This document shows, piece by piece, positions 7,299 to 15,441 of a stretch of DNA of 42,923 bases. Numbering within the stretch: the first letter of the stretch is position 1; each line of letters starts with the position of its first letter. The DNA is from Granulicoccus phenolivorans DSM 17626 = NBRC 107789 = JCM 15570 (GTDB lineage: Bacteria; Actinomycetota; Actinomycetes; Propionibacteriales; Propionibacteriaceae), in NCBI RefSeq assembly GCF_000423085.1, contig NZ_AUHH01000038.1, forward strand, positions 1 to 42,923. The letters are read 5' to 3'. A program made the position numbers and the translations under genes. The notes under the pieces were generated by a model that was not told the DNA's origin, did not search any database, and saw only the letters and a list, made by a program, of their open reading frames with translations.

Positions 7299-9038
7299 TC
7301 AGCCGGCCGGCTCCTCCTCCGGTTCCGGAGCGGTGCCCGGGTGCCAGGCGTACGGCTGCTCGTGGGTGTTGGGGAACAGGTAGGAGATGAACGCCTGCGC
7401 GGTCGGGTTCGGCTCATGGTTGGCCAGTCCGGGGCGCTCGTTCGCCTCGATGAACACGTACTCCGGCTGATCGGCGGCCGGAACCAGCAGGTCGATCCCG
7501 GTCACCGGAATCCCGATCGCCTTCGCCGAGGTCAGCGCCGCCTTGGCCAGTTCGGGATGCAGTTCCTCGGTCACATCGTGCAGCGTCCCGCCGGTGTGCA
7601 GATTCGCCGTACGCCGTACCGGCAGCACCGTGCCCGCCTCGAGCACCTCGTCCATCGTGTGGCCCTGCTGCTCGACATAACTGGTCGTCAGGTCGTCCAT
7701 CGGGATCCGGGACTCCCCGCCGGTGGCCGCCTGCCGCCGTCGGGAGGTGTACTCGATCAGCTCGCGGACGGTCTTCTTGCCGTCCCCGATCACCCGGGCG
7801 GGCCGTCGGATCGCCGCGGCGACGACCTTCCCGTCGATCACCAGCACCCGCAGATCCTCCCCGGTGCAGAACTCCTCCAGCAGAATCTCCGCCCCGTGCC
7901 CGCCGGCCCGGTTCAGCGCGGCCTCGAGCTCCTCGGCAGTCTCCACGCCGATGGTGATTCCGGCGCCCTGCTCGCCGCGCGCCGGTTTCACCACCACCGA
8001 TCCGACCTCGGCGAGAAACTCCAGATCCGCCGGTCCGAAGGTGGCCGCCACCCCGCGCGGCACGCGTACGCCGACCTCCTCGACCACCGCCCGGGTGACC
8101 CGCTTGTCCTGGCATCGGCTCATCGCGACCGCCGAGGTGTACTGCGACAGCGATTCCTGGGTGATCACCGTGCGCGAACCGTGCTCCAGTTCCAGATATC
8201 CGGTGTGCGGGTCGAGGATGCGGACCCGGATCCCGCGCCGGATCGCTTCGTCGGCGATGATCCGGGCGTACGGATTGAGGTCGTCCAGGCCCTCGGTCGG
8301 CGGGGCCGCGAACAGGGCCTCGTTGATCGAGTTCTTCCGCTTCACCGACAGCACCGGCACCTGCTGGAATCCGCGGCGCTCGTAGAGGGTGATCGCGGGG
8401 GTGTTGTCGTACATCACCGAGAGGTCGACGAATTCCAGCCCACGCCGGTACGCCCAGGCGCAGACCGCATCGGTCAGCATCCCGCCCACCCCGGGCACGA
8501 CGTTGTCCGGATCGACCGCCAGACACCACAGGCCCGCCCCGTGCGCCGCCGGCCCGACCACCTGCTTGTGATCGATCGCGGTCACGGTGCCGATCACCGC
8601 CCCCCGGTCGTCCCGGGCGACGAAGTAGGTCACGCCGGGTTCCTCGCGCCGGTTGTGCAGCATCTGGTCCAGCTCGGCGGGGACCATCTTGTTCATCTGG
8701 TAGATCCGGTTGATCCGGGGCAGGTCCTCCTCGGTCGCCTCCTCGATCCGGACCAGCTCCGAATCGGGCCAGGGCACCGGTTCGGTCAGCTCGCGGCGAT
8801 AGGTCAGGCTCGGATCGATGAAGAAATCGGCCGGGTGCAGCGCGACCAGGATGTGCGGATCGGTCAGGTAGATGCAGATATCGCGCCGACCGGAGGTCTC
8901 ATCGCGCAGCACCTGCCCCAGATCGTCATGATCGGTGAAGGTGTTGCCGAAGACCAGACGCCCCCAGCCGAGATCGAGGACCGTGTCGTGCTTCCACTCG
9001 CCATCGGGATCGAGGCGTCCGCCGGGCTCGAGCGACAT
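7299..9038 (-). CDS. ngg: N-acetylglutaminylglutamine synthetase (GNAT plus ATP-grasp)
   Basis: This 579-residue two-domain protein makes the dipeptide precursor of the osmolyte NAGGN. Residues about 95-250 form a GNAT acetyltransferase (GLWCLAVDPDNVVPGVGGML, TLYERRGFQQVP). Residues about 290-560 form an ATP-grasp ligase of the glutathione-synthetase/cyanophycin type (VVVKPARGEQGAGITIG, EILLEEFCTGEDLRVLVIDG, VFIEANERPGL). The fusion is diagnostic of the GgnB/Ngg family: one domain acetylates glutamine, the other joins it to a second glutamine. Its ATG overlaps the stop of the upstream amidotransferase by one base (TGATG), so translation is likely coupled. Confidence 0.88.
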   Translation of the reverse strand: MSLEPGGRLDPDGEWKHDTVLDLGWGRLVFGNTFTDHDDLGQVLRDETSGRRDICIYLTDPHILVALHPADFFIDPSLTYRRELTEPVPWPDSELVRIEEATEEDLPRINRIYQMNKMVPAELDQMLHNRREEPGVTYFVARDDRGAVIGTVTAIDHKQVVGPAAHGAGLWCLAVDPDNVVPGVGGMLTDAVCAWAYRRGLEFVDLSVMYDNTPAITLYERRGFQQVPVLSVKRKNSINEALFAAPPTEGLDDLNPYARIIADEAIRRGIRVRILDPHTGYLELEHGSRTVITQESLSQYTSAVAMSRCQDKRVTRAVVEEVGVRVPRGVAATFGPADLEFLAEVGSVVVKPARGEQGAGITIGVETAEELEAALNRAGGHGAEILLEEFCTGEDLRVLVIDGKVVAAAIRRPARVIGDGKKTVRELIEYTSRRRQAATGGESRIPMDDLTTSYVEQQGHTMDEVLEAGTVLPVRRTANLHTGGTLHDVTEELHPELAKAALTSAKAIGIPVTGIDLLVPAADQPEYVFIEANERPGLANHEPNPTAQAFISYLFPNTHEQPYAWHPGTAPEPEEEPAG

Positions 9039-10834
9039 CAGCGCCCTCCGATCCCGTGGCTCTGCAGCCACAGTTCCAACAGTGCGATCTGCCACAGCGG
9101 GTTGCCGCGCAGCGGGGTCAGGTTGCCGTTCGGGTCGGCGAGCAGCCGATCCACCGCCTCGGGCCGGTAGAGCCCCCGGTCCCGGGCCGCCCGGCTGGTC
9201 AGCGCGTCGCGCACCATGTCCAGGTACGGGCCCTGCAGATGTTTCAGCGCCGGAACCGGGAAGTACCCCTTCGGCCGGTCGATCACCTCGGCGGGAATGA
9301 CTTGGCGACCGATGTCCTTGAGGACGCCCTTGCCGTCCTGGGCGGTCTTGAGGTGCGCCGGGGCGGCGAAGGCCAGCTCGACCAGTTCGTGATCCAGGAA
9401 CGGCACCCGGGCCTCCAGGCCCCAGGCCATCGTCATCGAATCGACCCGCTTCACCGGATCGTCGACCAGCATCACCTGCGAATCCAGCCGCAGCGCACGG
9501 TCGATCGCGGAGTCGGCGTAGGGCCGGGCGAAGTGCTCCCGGACGAACTCCCCGGACACATCGGAATCGACCAGCCACTGTGGCTGCAGCAGCGCGGCGA
9601 CGCCGTCGTGCGTACGGTCGAAGAACGCCTTGCGATAGGTCGCCACCGCCCCGTCGATGTCGGCGTCACCGACCGCGGTCATCGGCGGATACCAGTGATA
9701 CCCGGCGAACACCTCATCGGCGCCCTGGCCGGACTGGACGACCTTGACGTGCTTGGCGACCTCCTGGCTGAGCAGGTAGAACGCCACCGCGTCATGGCTG
9801 ACCATCGGTTCGTTCATCGCATGGATCGCGTCCCCCAGCGCCGGCAGCATCCGGGCGGTGTCGATCCGGATCTGGTGATGATCGGTGGCGAAGTGGCGTG
9901 CGATCACGTCGCTGTACTGGAACTCGTCCCCGGACTCACCCCCGGCCGCCTCGAAACCGATCGAGAAGGTCGCCAGCCCGTGCTGTCCCTCCTCGGCGAG
10001 CAGCCCGACGATCAGGCTGGAATCCAGCCCGCCCGACAGCAGGCAGCCGACCGGGACGTCGGCGACCAGCCGGCGCCGCACCGCGACCCGCAGCGATTCG
10101 TGCAGGGCGTCGGTCCAGTCGGCGTCGGTCCACTCGGCATGCTCGCTGCGGCGCCGGGCCTCCAGTGTCCAGTACGTCCGCTCGGTGCGGGTCCCGTCCG
10201 GCTCGATGAACATCAGCGTCGCCGGGGCGAGCTTGCGTACGCCGGCGAGGATCGTGTGCGGCGCGGGCACCACCGAGTGGAAGCTCAGGTACTGGTGCAG
10301 CGCGACCGGATCGAGTGAGGTGTCGATGCCTCCGGCGTTCACCAGCGCCGGCAGCGACGAGGCGAAGCGGAAGGAATCCGCGGTCTGCGCCCAGTACAGC
10401 GGCTTGATGCCGAGCCGGTCGCGGGCCAGCATGACCCGGCCGGTGTCCCGCTCGGTGATCGCGAAGGCGAACATCCCGAACAGGTGGGTGACCACGTCCG
10501 ATCCCCAGGCGTGGTAGCCCTTGAGGATCACTTCGGTGTCGGAGTGGGAGAAGAACCGATAGCCCTTACCGATCAGTTCCTCGCGCAACTGCGGATAGTT
10601 GTAGATGCAGCCGTTGAAGGCCACGGTCAGCCCCAGGTCCGCGTCGTGCATGGGCTGGGACCCGGCCGGGGACAGGTCGATGATCTGCAGGCGTCGGTGC
10701 CCCAGGCCGATCGACCCCTGGGACCAACTGCCGGCGGCGTCGGGCCCACGTGGAACCATCGTCTGGCACATGGCGCCGATCGCCCCCATGTCGGCCGGTC
10801 GGTCCTTCGCAATCTCGCCACAAATGCCACACAT
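9038..10834 (-). CDS. N-acetylglutaminylglutamine amidotransferase (AsnB-like)
   Basis: This 598-residue class-II glutamine amidotransferase starts MCGICGEIAKD, so after Met removal Cys2 is the N-terminal nucleophile. The glutaminase half includes RGPDAAGSW, GLGHRRLQIIDL and AFNGCIYNYPQLREEL. The synthetase half has the PP-loop SGGLDSSLI and the GQGADEVFAGYHWY segment typical of the NAGGN-type AsnB (GgnA). It converts the terminal carboxyl of N-acetylglutaminylglutamine to an amide. GGGAG precedes the ATG at a suitable distance. Pairing with the synthetase directly downstream makes this assignment firmer than asparagine synthetase. The gene reads out of the minisatellite region. Confidence 0.87.
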   Translation of the reverse strand: MCGICGEIAKDRPADMGAIGAMCQTMVPRGPDAAGSWSQGSIGLGHRRLQIIDLSPAGSQPMHDADLGLTVAFNGCIYNYPQLREELIGKGYRFFSHSDTEVILKGYHAWGSDVVTHLFGMFAFAITERDTGRVMLARDRLGIKPLYWAQTADSFRFASSLPALVNAGGIDTSLDPVALHQYLSFHSVVPAPHTILAGVRKLAPATLMFIEPDGTRTERTYWTLEARRRSEHAEWTDADWTDALHESLRVAVRRRLVADVPVGCLLSGGLDSSLIVGLLAEEGQHGLATFSIGFEAAGGESGDEFQYSDVIARHFATDHHQIRIDTARMLPALGDAIHAMNEPMVSHDAVAFYLLSQEVAKHVKVVQSGQGADEVFAGYHWYPPMTAVGDADIDGAVATYRKAFFDRTHDGVAALLQPQWLVDSDVSGEFVREHFARPYADSAIDRALRLDSQVMLVDDPVKRVDSMTMAWGLEARVPFLDHELVELAFAAPAHLKTAQDGKGVLKDIGRQVIPAEVIDRPKGYFPVPALKHLQGPYLDMVRDALTSRAARDRGLYRPEAVDRLLADPNGNLTPLRGNPLWQIALLELWLQSHGIGGR

Positions 10835-10962
10835 CCGGTGCTCCCTTCGGTGGATGAACCCGACGCTATCAGCCGCCCGTATCCCGTTTCGGGGAGCGGG
10901 CCGCGCAACGGCGGGGCAAAACAGGCCGACCATTGTACGCGATCCCCGGGTTGGGGTCCGCG

Positions 10963-11122
10963 GCGCGGGGTGAGCTCCGCGGCGCGGGGTGGGGTCCGCG
11001 GCGCGGGGTGAGCTCCGCGGCGCGGGTGGGCTCCGCGGCGCGGGGTGGGCTCCGCGGCGCGGGGGTGAGCTCGAGTGCGCGGGCTGGATTCGGCGGCGCG
11101 GGGTGAGATCGGGTACGCGGGC
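10963..11122. repeat. 19-bp minisatellite, nine units
   Basis: Units begin GCGCGGG at 10963, 10982, 11001, 11020, 11038, 11057, 11077, 11096 and 11115 (the last as ACGCGGG), so the period is 18-20 bp, mostly 19. The consensus is roughly GCGCGGGGTGAGCTCCGCG, with alternating TGAGCTC and TGGGGTC variants. Later units drift toward GAATTCGG or GATCGGG endings. Confidence 0.85.
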
Positions 11123-11136
11123 GCTGCAGGGGCCGC

Positions 11137-11440
11137 GAACCCGATGTGGACCCACGAGCAGCCATGAGCACCCGCGAACCGCATGGAACCTGCGATCTCC
11201 CGACTCGCGTGCGCGGGGTTGAGCTCGGCGGCGCGGGGTTGAGCTCGGCGGCGCGGGCTGAATTCGGGTACGCGGGCGCTGCAGGGGCCGCGAACCGGAT
11301 GTGGACCCACGAGCAGCCAGGAGCACCCGCAGAACCGGATGTGGACCCACGAGCAGCCAGGAGCACCCGCGAACCCGCCATGGAACCCCGCGAAAAGCCA
11401 GGAGCACCCGCGTACCCGCCATGGAACCCGCGAGCCGCGC
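11137..11440. repeat. Second-order repeat: 40-bp units plus second block of 19/20-bp units
   Basis: A roughly 39-bp unit containing GATGTGGACCCACGAGCAGC occurs at 11137, 11292 and 11332, with diverged copies from 11371 and 11411 carrying GCCATGGAACCC. Between the first and second copies the shorter unit returns at 11211, 11231, 11251 and 11270. The order short-unit block, then TGCAGGGGCCGCGAACC, then 39-bp unit occurs twice, so a larger segment was duplicated. Confidence 0.8.
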
Positions 11441-11513
11441 CCCAGGAACCGGCTCCGACCCCACCGAATCAGGTTCTGAGCGTGGCCACGGCACAGTCAC
11501 AGCGAAGACACAG

Positions 11514-12974
11514 ATGAATCCAGATGATGGAAACATGACAATGCTGCAGGAAAAGCCCCGTGCCCAATTCGCCCGTCGGGAGGCGCTCCCAGTACGGCGC
11601 GTCCCGGGCTGGTGGTCGTCACTGACGGTGTTCCTGCTGTGGGCGCTCGGCCTGTTCGTGGTCGCCCTGTGGGTGAGCAACGGCGGCATTACCGGCATGA
11701 TGACCGGAACCGCCGGCATTCTCAACGAGCTCGGCCGACTGACCGGACTCGCGGCAAGTTACCTCCTGCTGGTGCAGGTACTCGGGATGGCGCGGATCCC
11801 CTTCGTGGAGCGGGCCTTCGGGCAGGATGCGGTGACCCGCGGCCACCGCATCACCGGGTTCTGGTCGTTCTGGTTGATGCTGGCGCACATCGTGCTGATC
11901 ACCCTCGGCTACGCGGCCGACACCCAGGCCGGAATCTGGGGCACCCTGGTCGATTTCACCCTCAACTATCCCGCGATGCTGCTGGCGATCGCCGGCACCC
12001 TGGCGCTGATCATGGTGGTGGTGACCAGCCTGCGGGTGGCCCGGCGCCGGATGCGCTATGAGAGCTGGCACCTGCTGCACCTGTACGCCTTCCTCGGCGT
12101 CGGGCTGGCGCTGCCGCACCAGTTGTGGACCGGCCGGGACTTCCTCGCCTCGCCGGCAGCCACCGTGTTCTGGTGGTCGCTGTACCTCGGCTCGATCGGC
12201 GCGGTGCTGGTGTTCCGCGTGCTGAAGCCGCTGATCGGCACCCTGCGAGCCGGACTCCGGGTGACCAAGGTGGAGCAACTGCAACCCGGCGTCGTCCAGG
12301 TCACCGCGACCGGCCGGCATGCCGCGGCGCTGCAGGCCCAGGGTGGTCAGTACTTCAACTGGCGCTTCGCCGGCCCCGGCTTCACCCGGGCGAACCCGTA
12401 CTCGCTGTCGGCGGCTCCGCGGACCCACCGGGACGGCTCGACCGACCTCCGCTTCACCGCGGCGATCGTGGGCGACGGTTCCCGCCGCCTGGCCACGCTG
12501 CGGCCGGGCACCCGGGTCAGCGTCGAGGGCCCGTACGGCAAGATGCACGCCGGAGCTGCCACCCGGCCGGGCGCCCTGCTGCTCGGCGCCGGAATCGGGA
12601 TCACACCGCTGCGGGCCCTGCTGGAATCGCTCCCGACCGATCCCCGGACCGGTCGGCTGGAGGCGACGATCGTCCAGCGCCACTCCGACGAACACGACCT
12701 GATCCTGGCCGACGAGATCGGCCGGATCGCGGACGCCCGCGGCGCGCAGTACTACCAGTTGCCGGGGCACCGGGTCCGGGAGCGGGCCAGTTGGTTGCCC
12801 GAGGAGTACGCCCACCTCGCCGACACCGAGGCGTTGCTGCTGCTGTGCCCCGACATCGTGGACCGCGACGTCTATGTCTGCGGCGGTCCGGGCTGGATGG
12901 ATGCGGTTGCCGCTGCCCTGCATCGCCTCCACGTGCCCAGCAACCAGATCCACATCGAGCGCTTCGCCCTCTGA
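11514..12974 (+). CDS. Ferric-reductase-like transmembrane flavin oxidoreductase
   Basis: The 486-residue protein has an N-terminal block of about six membrane helices (starting near SSLTVFLLWALGLFVVALWV), with His residues in the helices (RGHRITGFW, MLAHIV, ESWHLLHLY, LPHQL) that could bind heme b. It continues into a cytoplasmic FAD domain (NPYSLSAAP) and an NAD(P) domain (LLLGAGIGITPLRALLE, VYVCGGPGWMD). This is the ferric reductase/NADPH oxidase architecture that passes electrons from NAD(P)H through FAD and heme across the membrane. The start is uncertain: ATG 11514, or ATG 11535 preceded by GGA. The stop is followed 40 bp later by an FMN-binding protein and then ApbE, suggesting one electron-transfer operon. 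Confidence 0.85.
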   Translation: MNPDDGNMTMLQEKPRAQFARREALPVRRVPGWWSSLTVFLLWALGLFVVALWVSNGGITGMMTGTAGILNELGRLTGLAASYLLLVQVLGMARIPFVERAFGQDAVTRGHRITGFWSFWLMLAHIVLITLGYAADTQAGIWGTLVDFTLNYPAMLLAIAGTLALIMVVVTSLRVARRRMRYESWHLLHLYAFLGVGLALPHQLWTGRDFLASPAATVFWWSLYLGSIGAVLVFRVLKPLIGTLRAGLRVTKVEQLQPGVVQVTATGRHAAALQAQGGQYFNWRFAGPGFTRANPYSLSAAPRTHRDGSTDLRFTAAIVGDGSRRLATLRPGTRVSVEGPYGKMHAGAATRPGALLLGAGIGITPLRALLESLPTDPRTGRLEATIVQRHSDEHDLILADEIGRIADARGAQYYQLPGHRVRERASWLPEEYAHLADTEALLLLCPDIVDRDVYVCGGPGWMDAVAAALHRLHVPSNQIHIERFAL

Positions 12975-13014
12975 GCGCCACCACAGATTTCGACCGACGA
13001 GAAGGAAGACCATC

Positions 13015-13590
13015 ATGAAACGCATCCTCGGCTGGCTGATGGGCACGGCGACGGTGCTCGTCCTGCTGTTCAGTTACCGCACCTCCCTGCAGGCGGTGAG
13101 TGCCGATACCTCGGCGGGCCCGGCGGCCGCCACCAGCTCGGCCGCCCCGAGCACCGGCTCCTCGTCGACGTCGTCGGCTCCCAGCCCGTCCGCGACGAGC
13201 AGTTCGTCCCGCCGATCCGGGTCGACGTCGAGCAGTTCGAGCTCGCCCTCGAGCAGTTCCAGCACGTCCTCGAGCGGCTCCGGCACGTCCTCGGGTTCGG
13301 GCACCACCGCAGGTTCGCAGACCTATACCGGCAGCAGCGTCTCGACCCAGTTCGGCCCGGTCCAGGTGCGGATCACCGTCTCCGGCGGGAAGGTCACCGC
13401 GGCCGAAGCGATCACCTACCCCACCGAGAGCGGCAAGGACCGGATGATCAACTCCCGCGCGATCCCCGTCCTCAACTCCGCGGCGGTGAAGGCCCAGAGT
13501 GCCAACATCGACATGGTTTCCGGGGCGACCTACACCTCCCAGGGCTACAAGCAGAGCCTGCAGTCCGCGCTCGATCAGGCCCACCTGTGA
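13015..13590 (+). CDS. Exported FMN-binding-domain protein, covalent flavin carrier
   Basis: This 191-residue protein begins MKRILGWLMGTATVLVLLF, a signal anchor or signal peptide. A long Ser/Thr/Gly-rich linker (about 35-100) follows, then an FMN-bind domain (about 103-191). D166-M-V-S-G-A-T172 fits the Dxx(s/t)GA(T/S) flavinylation motif, so T172 is the expected site of covalent FMN attachment by ApbE. GAAGGAAG precedes the ATG. The transferase is encoded immediately downstream with a 4-bp overlap, and the presumed electron donor lies upstream. The flexible linker would let the flavin domain reach out from the membrane. Confidence 0.88.
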   Translation: MKRILGWLMGTATVLVLLFSYRTSLQAVSADTSAGPAAATSSAAPSTGSSSTSSAPSPSATSSSSRRSGSTSSSSSSPSSSSSTSSSGSGTSSGSGTTAGSQTYTGSSVSTQFGPVQVRITVSGGKVTAAEAITYPTESGKDRMINSRAIPVLNSAAVKAQSANIDMVSGATYTSQGYKQSLQSALDQAHL

Positions 13591-14375
13591 GGTGGCAGAC
13601 CCGGGCCTTCGTGGCCGACACGATGGGGACGACCGCTTCCCTGCACATCCGTACGCCCGAGTCCGGTACGCCCGGCGCCGCGTCGGACTCGGCCCTGGCC
13701 GCGGCGGCGGAGCAGGCCTTCGACATCCTGCGCCGGGCCGACCGGGTCTTCTCGCCCTACCGGGCGGATTCGGATCTGCTCCGGATCCGGCGGGGCGCCC
13801 TGGCCGAATCGGCGGCCGACCCCTGGTACGCCCCGGTGCGCGCCCTCTGCACCGAGGCGGGGACGGCCACCGGAGGCCTGTTCACCAGCGAGCTGACCGG
13901 CCCGGACGGCACCCGCGGGTACGACCCGACCGGCCTGGTCAAGGGCTGGGCCACCGAACGGGCCGCCGCCGGGTTGCGGCAGGTCCCCGGGATCGTGTTC
14001 TGCCTGAATGTCGGCGGTGACCTGGTCGCCGGACACGGCCCGGACGCCGACCCGGCGATTCCGCGCGCCTGGCGGGTGGGGATCGCCGACCCGACCGATC
14101 CGGGGCAGGTGTCGGCGGTGCTGGAGATCTCCGACGGCGCATTGGCGACGTCGGGGACCGCGCAGCGGGGCAGTCACATCATCGACCCGCGGACCGGTAC
14201 GCCGGCCCGGTCCACCCTGGCCTCGGTCACCGTGGTCGGGCCGGACCTGACCTGGGCCGATGTCTGGGCGACCGCGGCGTTCGTCGACCCGAACCGGGCC
14301 GCCGCCCGGATGCCCGCCGCGTACGAAATCGCCGCGCGGGTCCCGGCTACCGCGACGGTCCTGCCCACCGCGTAG
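13587..14375 (+). CDS. apbE: FAD:protein FMN transferase
   Basis: This 262-residue ApbE-family protein starts at a GTG that overlaps the previous stop (GTGA). Recognisable motifs are DTMGTTASLHI, RVFSPYRADSDLLRI, YDPTGLVKGWATERA, FCLNVGGDLVAGHG, TSGTAQRGSHIIDPRTGTPA and the metal-region segment TWADVWATAAF. ApbE transfers FMN from FAD, Mg2+-dependently, to Thr/Ser in target flavoproteins. The overlapping FMN-binding protein with a suitable acceptor motif is the obvious substrate. No signal peptide is evident, although many homologues act outside the membrane, so either the start is internal or flavinylation happens before export. Confidence 0.9.
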   Translation: MRWQTRAFVADTMGTTASLHIRTPESGTPGAASDSALAAAAEQAFDILRRADRVFSPYRADSDLLRIRRGALAESAADPWYAPVRALCTEAGTATGGLFTSELTGPDGTRGYDPTGLVKGWATERAAAGLRQVPGIVFCLNVGGDLVAGHGPDADPAIPRAWRVGIADPTDPGQVSAVLEISDGALATSGTAQRGSHIIDPRTGTPARSTLASVTVVGPDLTWADVWATAAFVDPNRAAARMPAAYEIAARVPATATVLPTA

Positions 14376-14478
14376 GTCTCGGGCACGATCGCCGCGACGC
14401 TGCCCACCTCGGTTCGGTCCGCTGAATTCCCGTCCCGGGGCGGCTGACGCCGCGACGACCGCGTTCTGGGGGGCCGGC

Positions 14479-15321
14479 TCAGACCTCGATGAAATCAGCC
14501 ACGAGCCGGCAGAAGGGATCGACCTTCTCGATCTGGGTCCAGTGCCCGCAGCGGCCGTACACGTGCAACTGCGAGTCGTCGATCCAGTCGAGCATGGTCT
14601 GCGAGGTGCTGAGGGGAATCACCTTGTCATCGCGGCCGTGCACCAGCAGCGTCGGGTGCGTGATCGCCCGGATGTCGGCCTCGGGGTGGGCCATCGCATC
14701 GACCCAGCGCTGCCGGGGGGCGGGAAACATCGCGGAGAAGGCCTCCTGCATGCCCGGCCGGGTGCTGGCTTCGTAGCGGGCGCGGATCATGTCGTCGGTG
14801 ACCAGGTCCCCGTTGTAGGAGAAGGTGTCGCGCATCAGGCTCGCCATGTTCTCCTGCGACGGGGTGTAGCCCCAGACCCGGTCCAGGCCGTCGGTGAGTT
14901 CGAACGGTACGCCGACCGCCCCCATCATAATCAGCTTCGACACCCGGTCGGGGTGCGCGATCGCCAGCGCCAGCGCCATCGAGCCGCCGAAGGAGTTGCC
15001 GACCACGTGCACCCGGTCCACCCCGAGCTCGTCGAGGAAGGTGACGATCTGGTCCAGCCAGCGCTGCCGGGTGTACTCGATCCCGTCGGGCACCTCCGAG
15101 AAGCCGAAACCGGCCAGGTCGGGCGCCAGGATGCGTACCTTCGGGGCCAGCCGCTCGATCACCAGGCGCCAGTTCGCCCAGGCACTCACACCGGGCCCGG
15201 ACCCGTGCAGCAGCAGCAGCGGCGTCCCGTCGGCGGTCTCGGGGCTGCTGACATCGTGATAGTTGGTGATGATGTCGCCGGTCCGCAGGGACTGGCCGAT
15301 TTCCGGGTTCGCAGTGGTCAC
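14479..15321 (-). CDS. Meta-cleavage-product alpha/beta hydrolase
   Basis: This 280-residue alpha/beta hydrolase has the oxyanion motif LLLLHGSGPGVSAWANW, nucleophile Ser in GNSFGGSMA, acid Asp in HGRDDKVIP and base His in GRCGHWTQIE. This is the pattern of 2-hydroxymuconate-semialdehyde or HOPDA/MhpC-type C-C bond hydrolases acting after extradiol ring cleavage. The GTG at 15321 follows GAGGA at good spacing; an earlier frame extension to 15363 lacks support. It stands alone, convergent with apbE and downstream of oxyR on the same strand. A second hydrolase of this family is encoded in the aromatic cluster at 24604-25434. Confidence 0.82.
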   Translation of the reverse strand: MTTANPEIGQSLRTGDIITNYHDVSSPETADGTPLLLLHGSGPGVSAWANWRLVIERLAPKVRILAPDLAGFGFSEVPDGIEYTRQRWLDQIVTFLDELGVDRVHVVGNSFGGSMALALAIAHPDRVSKLIMMGAVGVPFELTDGLDRVWGYTPSQENMASLMRDTFSYNGDLVTDDMIRARYEASTRPGMQEAFSAMFPAPRQRWVDAMAHPEADIRAITHPTLLVHGRDDKVIPLSTSQTMLDWIDDSQLHVYGRCGHWTQIEKVDPFCRLVADFIEV

Positions 15322-15441
15322 AATGATCCTCGTTGATCGGGCGGGGCTTCCCGCGTCGGGCACAGCCCCGATCCTGACATACCTCGACGCTCCCCCGCAG
15401 TGGGTGAAATTGCCCCTTTCCGGGTACGCCGAACCGGACGG

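Larger units (their letters stand above)
10835..11513. other. 679-bp divergent intergenic region dominated by minisatellite
   Basis: This separates the minus-strand amidotransferase from the plus-strand ferric-reductase-like gene. Open frames cross it in several phases, but only because the repeats lack stop codons; their translations are repetitive and Arg/Pro-rich with no recognisable domain. The promoters of both operons should lie at its edges (10835-10960 and 11450-11513), but I could not identify them with confidence. Confidence 0.6.

Noticed and set aside
7206-9170. Long plus-strand frame opposite the NAGGN synthetase
   Set aside because: It is antisense to a firmly identified gene and its product resembles no family; the same applies to the long frames opposite the aromatic hydroxylase and the carboxylase.
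9038-10834. Asparagine synthetase (AsnB)
   Set aside because: It has the same superfamily and domains, but the one-base overlap with the GNAT/ATP-grasp synthetase marks it as the NAGGN amidotransferase.
10627-11725. Long minus-strand extension and other open frames through the minisatellite
   Set aside because: They are repeat translations rich in Arg/Pro/Ser; the real amidotransferase must start at MCGICG because the Cys nucleophile has to be N-terminal.
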